A stretch of DNA of 64,000 nt from Posidonia oceanica (Eukaryota > Streptophyta > Magnoliopsida > Alismatales > Posidoniaceae), in assembly GCA_037176725.1 (NCBI GenBank), contig JAZBRS010000026.1:102655501-102719500 (forward strand), read 5' to 3'. The position numbers and the translations under genes are program-made. The notes under the pieces were generated by a model. That model was not told the origin of the DNA, ran no database searches, and saw nothing but the letters and a program-made list of their open reading frames with translations. Below are positions 58,745-64,000 of this stretch, in pieces. Positions within the stretch are counted from its first letter, which is position 1; each line of letters starts with the position of its first letter.

Positions 58745-59995
58745 CAGCCTGCATATTGCCTGAACATAGAAGAGGCGGATCCAGCAGAGGGAAAGCCCTA
58801 GTATCGAGATATAAAATCTTTCCTGGAGTCTAGTAGCTTTCCTCCTGATACCGCGGCAGCAGACAAGAGAACTCTGGCGCGTCTGGCGTCAAAATATGTG
58901 TTGGGGGCTGGGCAGCTGGACAGAAGGTCATATAATCTGATGCTACTGCGCTGCCTAAACAAATCGGAGGCTGACACGCTGATGCTTCAAGTGCATGCAG
59001 GGACCTGTGGCCCGCACATGAACGGCGTCCTCCTGGCCAAGAAAATCATGCTTCAAGGATATTTCTGGCAGACCATGGAAGCAGACTGCTGCCGGTTTGT
59101 GCGTAAATGCCACAACTGCCAGATCCATGGTAACTTCATCAAGGCCCCCCACAGCAGCTACATAACATGTCTTCGCCATGGCCTTTCTCCACCTGGGGGA
59201 TCGATGTCATTGGCACCGTCCACCCGGCCGCTTTAAATGGTCATCGTTACATTTTGGTAGCGATCGATTATTTTACCAAGTGGGTGGAAGCAGCTTCTTA
59301 TAAGACAGTCACCGCTGTGGCAACAGAAAAGTTTATCAAGAACAATATCGTTGCTCGATATGAGGTCCCGCACTCTGTCATCTCTGATAATGGCATAAAC
59401 TTCATTACCAAGAGGATCGAGGAATACCTGCAGAGTCTCAAAATCAAGCATCATAGATCCTCGCCCTACCGGCCACAGATGAACGGAGCGGTGGTGTCTG
59501 CAAACAAGAACATTGTCAAAATCCTGAAGAAGATGGCAGAAACCCACAAGGATTGGCATGACAAGCTCCCGTACGCACTCTGGGCGTACAGGACATCAAT
59601 TCGGACCTCGACGGGAGCCACCCCGTACTCTCTGGTGTACGGCATGGAGGCGATGTTACCTGTTGAAGTAGAGATCCCCTCTCTGCGGATCCTATGAGAA
59701 GCTGAGTTGGAAGAGGCAGAATGGGTCGAAGACCGCTGCGTCCAACTGAATCTTCATTGATGAGCACAGACTGCAAGGTATGCACAACGCTCACTGCTAC
59801 CAGAAGCGAATGGCCAGAGCATTCTTGAAGAAGGTCCAGCCCAGAAACTTTCAGCTAGGGGACCTTGTCTTGCGCGCCATTCATTTGCCTGATGGTCGAG
59901 GGAAATTCCGACCCAATTGGCGCGGCCCCTTTGTGGTCAAGCAGATCTTCTCGGGAGGTGCTGTAGCTCTTGAGGATATGGACCGGGTCGAGTAG
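58745..59995 (+). pseudogene. Integrase, catalytic glutamate lost
   Basis: After a TAG at 58799 the frame gives an HHCC zinc finger (HAGTCGPHMNG, then FVRKCHNCQIHG). A one-base shift near 59155 leads to the core: STWGIDVIGTVHPAALNGHR holds the first Asp (59203), HSVISDNGINFITKRIEEYL the second (59386), and PYRPQMNGAVVSANKN has Val (59494-59496) where the third catalytic residue, Glu, is expected. WAYRTSIRTSTGATPYSLVY and GMEAMLPVEVEIPSLR follow. A TGA at 59695, a shift near 59755 and the barrel segment FQLGDLVLRAIHLPDGRGKF close the region. It cannot be active. Confidence 0.85.
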
Positions 59996-61507
59996 TCTGA
60001 GTCCGTCAACCTCTGCTATCTCAAGAAGTACTATCAGTAGCCGAAGGCGGCCCCGTTGCAGACGCCCTTCCCCCACCTAACTCTTGCATTCTCACTTCTT
60101 GCATTTTCATCCTACCTACATTTTCTATCTATCCTACTCTTGCATTCTCTCTTTTCAAATCATCATTGTTATCTTCTCAAAAACATCCATCAACTCTTTT
60201 CCAAATCATCATCGTCATTCTCTCAAATCATGCATTACATCTCGGTCCGGTGATGAAAACCAGAAGTGCTTGCCAGCTCCGGAAAGAGTCCGCCCTACCT
60301 CACCTAGCACTACTTAGATGTCTCAGCTAGTGAGGGAGCCACCATCAATAAGGACAGGCGAAATGCCTAATCTCATAAGGATATACACCTCTGAGGGAGA
60401 AAAAATGTTAGGATGTGAGTCTGAAAAAAGTGAGGGTAGACATCTAGCCTTGGGCCCATTCAGGGAAAAGAAGACGAAGACAGAAGCCGGTCTTAGAGAT
60501 ATAGGGGTGTGCAGTCTAACCCTGCTCCTTCTACCCATCACATAGCAGGCCCAAAGTCCAGATCCATCACAACTCAAACACCCTTCTTTTGCCACCAAAA
60601 TGGGGGTAGCAAAAGCCTGAAAAAAGAGAAAAGAGATCAAACAAGCCTGAAAAAAAAAGAAGAGAAAAAGAAATCAAACAAACCAAAAAAAAAGAAAAAA
60701 AAAAGAGAAATGGAGCAAAAACAAAAAAAAGGAGAAAAACCAAGCAAAAAAATGCAGGCACCATCATTCCCCCGTACCTTACTAGGGACTCAAGGGTGTT
60801 AAGCTTTAAAAGGGTCCACCACTTCCCTCCAAAAGCAAACACTTACCCTCTCCTAGCTAGGGGCAGAGAAAAACTGCATACTTATGAGGGAGAAATCAAA
60901 AAGAGAGTTGAAAGAATAGGTGTAAGTCCGGAGAGTTCGGCAAGTAGCCTGTCCTCACCACACCACCACCTATACAAATGCCAACACCCGTTTCGGAGTG
61001 CCACCAGTGAGCCAAGAGTCTAAGTAGGGCCCGGTGAGTCGGGGACCACTCTTTTTCCTTTGCAGCAGGCACCAAAGCACTCCGTATGCTGAGGGCACCC
61101 AAGCACACCAATCATTTCATAAGCATACCAACCTACATCATGCACACATGCATCTTCAATTACCCCTTCTTTCTCGTCGATCGTTCCACTCTGCAACTCA
61201 CTTCGACCCTGAGACAGTACTTCTCCCCAGCAGAGCGCACTGATGATGCTCGAGTTGCGCTGGTCCAGATCTCCTGCCAGCCCTTGCCCCTGTGCCCACA
61301 AGACCGCTGCAGATTCCCCTTTACTTATCATTGCTTAACTGCTATATCCTGATATTGACTGCTAGATGCATATTGAACTACTTTATCAGCCTCAGATTCT
61401 GCTCTCTGTCAGAGATTATATGCCTGTGTGATCTGACTGTTCACAATGTTGATAACAGGTACCTTCCAGCTCTGCAGCTATTAGCCTGTACCTCTGCGAT
61501 CTGCGCA
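59996..61507 (+). other. Spacer between integrase and accessory ORF, with a long purine tract
   Basis: No domain is recognised. Bases 60605-60760 are almost pure purine (A and G runs), which resembles a polypurine tract and could be an internal second-strand priming site; that is inference. The rest is mixed, with CT-rich stretches at 60060-60240. The open frame upstream of 61508 has no ATG context or homology of note. Confidence 0.4.
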
Positions 61508-62710
61508 ATGGGCTTCCCTACTCTGTTAACTCCGGCGCACTGCTCGGAAACCCTGCGAGAATGGATCGGCAGGCTCACTCAAGAAGACTGTGAGAAGCTG
61601 CGCCTCTGGGGGGTCCCAACTAAACTGCTGAAGGCTGCTGATGTGGAAGTCAGCCGTCACCTTCTATGTGCCGTCGCAAGATTCTGGAAACCGGCGTACC
61701 ACGTCTTTCGCTTTGGCAGAACTGAGCTTACACCCACGCTGGAAGAAGTGCGTCGGATCTGCGGCTTCTCCAAGATCATGGAGCCGCCTATCTTTATGAG
61801 GCGTGACGGATACCTCGAGGTCCTGAGCCAACTAACTGGGCTTCCTACTCGAAGCTGCCAACAAAGACTAATCTGCACCAGTGGACCTGAACCTATGCTC
61901 CGCCTAGCGCACTTTGATGATGTCATGAAGAAGCGCGTGGAACTCGGAGATGAGCTGTGGCTCCGAGGGTTTGTCATCCGCTTCCTGGGCGAGCTGATCT
62001 TTACTCATGGCCGACTGACAGTGGCCATTGAGGTTGCAGAGATAGCACTTGCTGTGGTGACCCGGCAGATAGACCTGGCACCGGTTGTTCTGGCGGAAAC
62101 ATACCGCGGGCTGGACCGCATCTCACACCGCTGCCGCCACTTCCACGGCTGCGGGGCACTTATACAAGTCTGGCTAGCTGCACACTTAGAGATGAACCTT
62201 CTGCGCCCCCAGGTGCATGCTTTTGAAGCCTACTGCAACAGCAACCGTGCCAAGACAGTCAGGAGCGTCAAAGAAGAATATGAAAGGCTATCAGCACTGA
62301 CTGACGACGTTGTAACCTGGCGTATCATCCCTTCTGAGGCCGAGCCATTCACTGTCTTTTTCAGCGCGCGTGACACGCGGCTGATTGTGCTGCCAGGATT
62401 CACTGCGGGTGTGGAATACTACCCTATCAGGGTCATGCGCCGGTTTGGCTTCCGGCAGGACGCCTTTGTTGACAGCACAGCACCCAAGCTTCTGCAGGCA
62501 TACCCTCTTAGCACGACTGCCCCAACAAAGAAGCTGGCCAATCTGATGCAGCATGGAGTGCGATCAACGGACATCGCAGCTGCGAGAGGTGTAGGATGTA
62601 CCTCTGAGTACCTGACCGAGGTCCAAGAGCTCTGGCCTATCAATGAAATCCCGCCAGGCGGCCCTCTTTTCCCCGACTCCGGGCAGTCAAAGAAGGCCCG
62701 AACCGGCTAG
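61508..62710 (+). CDS. Accessory ORF of the Tat-type element, plant-mobile-domain/DUF7745-like
   Basis: The ATG at 61508 opens 400 codons without a stop. The longer frame from 61292 was rejected because the family-like sequence begins at MGFPTLLTPAHC. Residues 59-80 show FWKPAYHVFRFGRTELTPTL and EE, matching the FW.P..H.F.FG..E..PT.EE signature I recall from plant mobile domain (PMD/DUF7745) proteins. Helical, Leu-rich segments follow, and the C-terminus is basic (SKKARTG). PMD proteins occur both as host genes and inside transposons; their role in Tat elements is unknown. It is in sense orientation downstream of integrase. Unlike gag-pol it is unbroken. The assignment is by motif, so the domain name could be wrong. 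Confidence 0.7.
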   Translation: MGFPTLLTPAHCSETLREWIGRLTQEDCEKLRLWGVPTKLLKAADVEVSRHLLCAVARFWKPAYHVFRFGRTELTPTLEEVRRICGFSKIMEPPIFMRRDGYLEVLSQLTGLPTRSCQQRLICTSGPEPMLRLAHFDDVMKKRVELGDELWLRGFVIRFLGELIFTHGRLTVAIEVAEIALAVVTRQIDLAPVVLAETYRGLDRISHRCRHFHGCGALIQVWLAAHLEMNLLRPQVHAFEAYCNSNRAKTVRSVKEEYERLSALTDDVVTWRIIPSEAEPFTVFFSARDTRLIVLPGFTAGVEYYPIRVMRRFGFRQDAFVDSTAPKLLQAYPLSTTAPTKKLANLMQHGVRSTDIAAARGVGCTSEYLTEVQELWPINEIPPGGPLFPDSGQSKKARTG

Positions 62711-63239
62711 GGCACTTATACAGCTATTATGTAGTTTCTTTTCAAGTTGTGCTGTATGCTTTTGGCCTGACACAGGCATGTAATCAACAGTTCCTTCAAT
62801 GCAAAAACTGTTTCTGCTATCTGCTTGCACTTCAAGACTGTTCAATGCATTGCATATTCATTATCATCATCATCTCGGGCCCTCTGGCCAGACTTGCAGC
62901 CATCACAACGCAGGAAAGTCCTCAGCAATCAATCCGGAGTCCAGAATCTCTGCAGACCCGCGCCGTCAAGCCAAGCCATCCAGCGTCCCCAGCTGAGTCT
63001 CTGCGGGCTGGCACCCCCAACCGCTCGACGATAGGTCCGTCAACCTGTCTTCTTCTGCGGGCTGGTACCCCAAACTACTCATCTGACAAACACGTCAGTT
63101 TTGTCTTCATCCTTCTGCTTTTGATGCCAAGGACGCACTGGCCAACCCCTGGTGTCATCCCGACACCAGGGGCATCTTTTGATCGCCCTTTGGTATCATC
63201 CTCTCCCTCTTTCCCCCATGATATTCCTGGTGTCATGGG
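62711..63239 (+). other. Downstream of accessory ORF, no gene seen
   Basis: Mixed-composition DNA with short frames only. GCGGGCTGGTACCCCCAA-like words recur at about 63004 and 63058. This is read as the untranslated 3' part of the element. Confidence 0.45.
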
Positions 63240-63690
63240 ATGATTCGCTCTCGCGAAACCTTTTCAATCAATCTCATCATTACCTCATCCCCTCTTTGCC
63301 GGCCGATAAGTCCGATATATTATCATCTCTCATCATTACCTCACCCCCTCTTTAGCAATCAATCTCATCATTATCTCACCCCCTCTTTAGCATTAGATCT
63401 CATCATGATCTCATCCCCCTCTTTATCAATCAATCTCATCATTATCTCACCCCCTCTTTAGCAATCAATCTCATCATTATCTCACCCCCCTCTTTAGCAC
63501 TAGATCTCATCATGATCTCATCCCCCTCTTTATCAATCAATCTCATCATTATCTCACCCCCCTCTTTAGCATTAGATCTCATCCCCCTCTTTAGCACTAG
63601 ATTCCATCATTATCTCACCCCCTCTCTAGCAATCAATCTCATCATGATCTCATCCTCTCTTATCAAGTAATCAATCAATCAACAATCATA
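63240..63690. repeat. CT-rich tandem array (CAATCTCATCATTATCTCAC units)
   Basis: About a dozen units combine CAATCAATCTCATCATTATC, TCACCCCCTCTTTAGCA and a variant with AGATCTCATCATGATC. The unit length is near 35 bases. It lies in the 3' untranslated part of the retroelement, where Tat/Ogre elements often carry tandem repeats. The strand is strongly pyrimidine biased. Confidence 0.8.
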
Positions 63691-63694
63691 GCAC

Positions 63695-64000
63695 TCTCAG
63701 GCTGATAACCTAAACTATCATCTGGGCTGATCCATGGTCGGCCCACAGTTGTGTTATACGGCTGACATGTAGTAACTGTCCTTTGCAATTGCGGTTTCCA
63801 GTTGATAGGTCTGTAAACTATCCGCTAGTTGATAGGTCTGTAAACTATCCGCCAGTTGATAGGACTGTAAACTATCACCAGCAATTGCATTATACGGCTG
63901 ATATCCAGTAACTATCCCTCATCATTACGCGTTCCAGTTGATAGGCCTGTAAACTATCCGCCAGTTGATAGGACTGTAAACTATCGTTCCAATTGATAGG
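63695..64000. repeat. 27-bp tandem array (GTTGATAGG.CTGTAAACTATC units)
   Basis: The unit GTTGATAGGTCTGTAAAC plus TATCCGCTA is exactly 27 bases where best preserved (about 63797-63880), with diverged copies before and after and interspersed GCTGATA..AGTAACTATC words. Each unit contains the near-palindrome GATAG...CTATC. The array runs off the window edge, so its length is unknown. Confidence 0.8.

Larger units (their letters stand above)
43764..64000 (+). mobile_element. Giant Tat-type Ty3/gypsy retrotransposon (5' part)
   Basis: One element explains the right third of the window: LTR (43764-49870), PBS (49872-49889), long leader, gag, protease, reverse transcriptase, RNase H, second RNase H, integrase, accessory ORF and tandem-repeat arrays. 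The domain order, the extra archaeal-type RNase H and the long leader are features of the Tat lineage (with Ogre, Retand). The 3' LTR is not reached, so with two 6.1-kb LTRs the whole would exceed 26 kb. Gag-pol carries many stops and frameshifts, so this copy is not autonomous. It was inserted next to an antisense gag fragment of a relative. Confidence 0.85.

Noticed and set aside
1..64000. tRNA, rRNA genes and CRISPR arrays
   Set aside because: I looked for T-loop words, rRNA motifs and regularly spaced repeats with unique spacers and saw none. The tandem arrays here have no unique spacers.

Overview
This window is nuclear DNA from a flowering plant. The evidence is spliced genes of plant families (a plastid J-domain protein, RCI2/PMP3 proteins), AT-rich intergenic DNA, and dense plant-type transposons: Ty3/gypsy LTR elements of the Tat type, an L1-type LINE, and CACTA-, hAT- and Mutator-like DNA elements. 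The species cannot be named from sequence alone. Only three loci look like intact host genes: a DnaJ8-like gene (1339-2170, minus) and two near-identical RCI2/PMP3 genes (19630-19937 and 33560-33867, plus). Most of the rest is mobile DNA and its debris.

Layout. 1-2450: the DnaJ8-like gene and flanks, with an old duplication downstream of it. 3131-3412: a Ty3/gypsy integrase scrap. About 5756-10251: two hAT-like elements; the first contains tandem repeats and a 2083-bp solo LTR with a perfect 5-bp target duplication. 11270-12031: a CACTA-like end and a two-exon fragment of NDC1. 12453-18933: a decayed LINE on the minus strand. 18934-20157 and 32301-34083: a segmental duplication carrying the two RCI2 genes; the second copy carries a 528-bp hAT-type insertion whose empty site is preserved in the first copy. 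22502-30713: a CACTA-like element carrying exon fragments that resemble F2KP, XRN and an unidentified gene, all on the minus strand, plus a UTP15-like fragment on the plus strand. 35858-37310: a long-TIR element carrying a broken PP1 first exon between direct repeats. 40930-42650: short tandem repeats interrupted by an 812-bp hAT-like element.

The right third (43764 to the window end) is the 5' part of one very large Tat-type Ty3/gypsy element. It has a 6.1-kb LTR, a PBS, a long leader, gag, a protease with a G-patch-like motif, reverse transcriptase, a gypsy RNase H, a second archaeal-type RNase H and an integrase. Beyond these lie a separate uninterrupted 400-codon ORF resembling plant-mobile-domain/DUF7745 proteins and tandem-repeat arrays. 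Its 3' LTR lies beyond the window. Gag-pol carries many stops, at least five frameshifts and a lost integrase glutamate, so this copy is not autonomous. The accessory ORF is open throughout. The element is inserted beside an antisense gag fragment of a related element, which itself abuts a scrap of the same LTR family as the solo LTR.

Two themes stand out: repeated capture of host gene fragments by DNA transposons (NDC1, F2KP, UTP15, XRN, PP1), and a giant retroelement whose accessory gene has outlasted its polyprotein. Family names are from recognition of protein motifs, not database searches.
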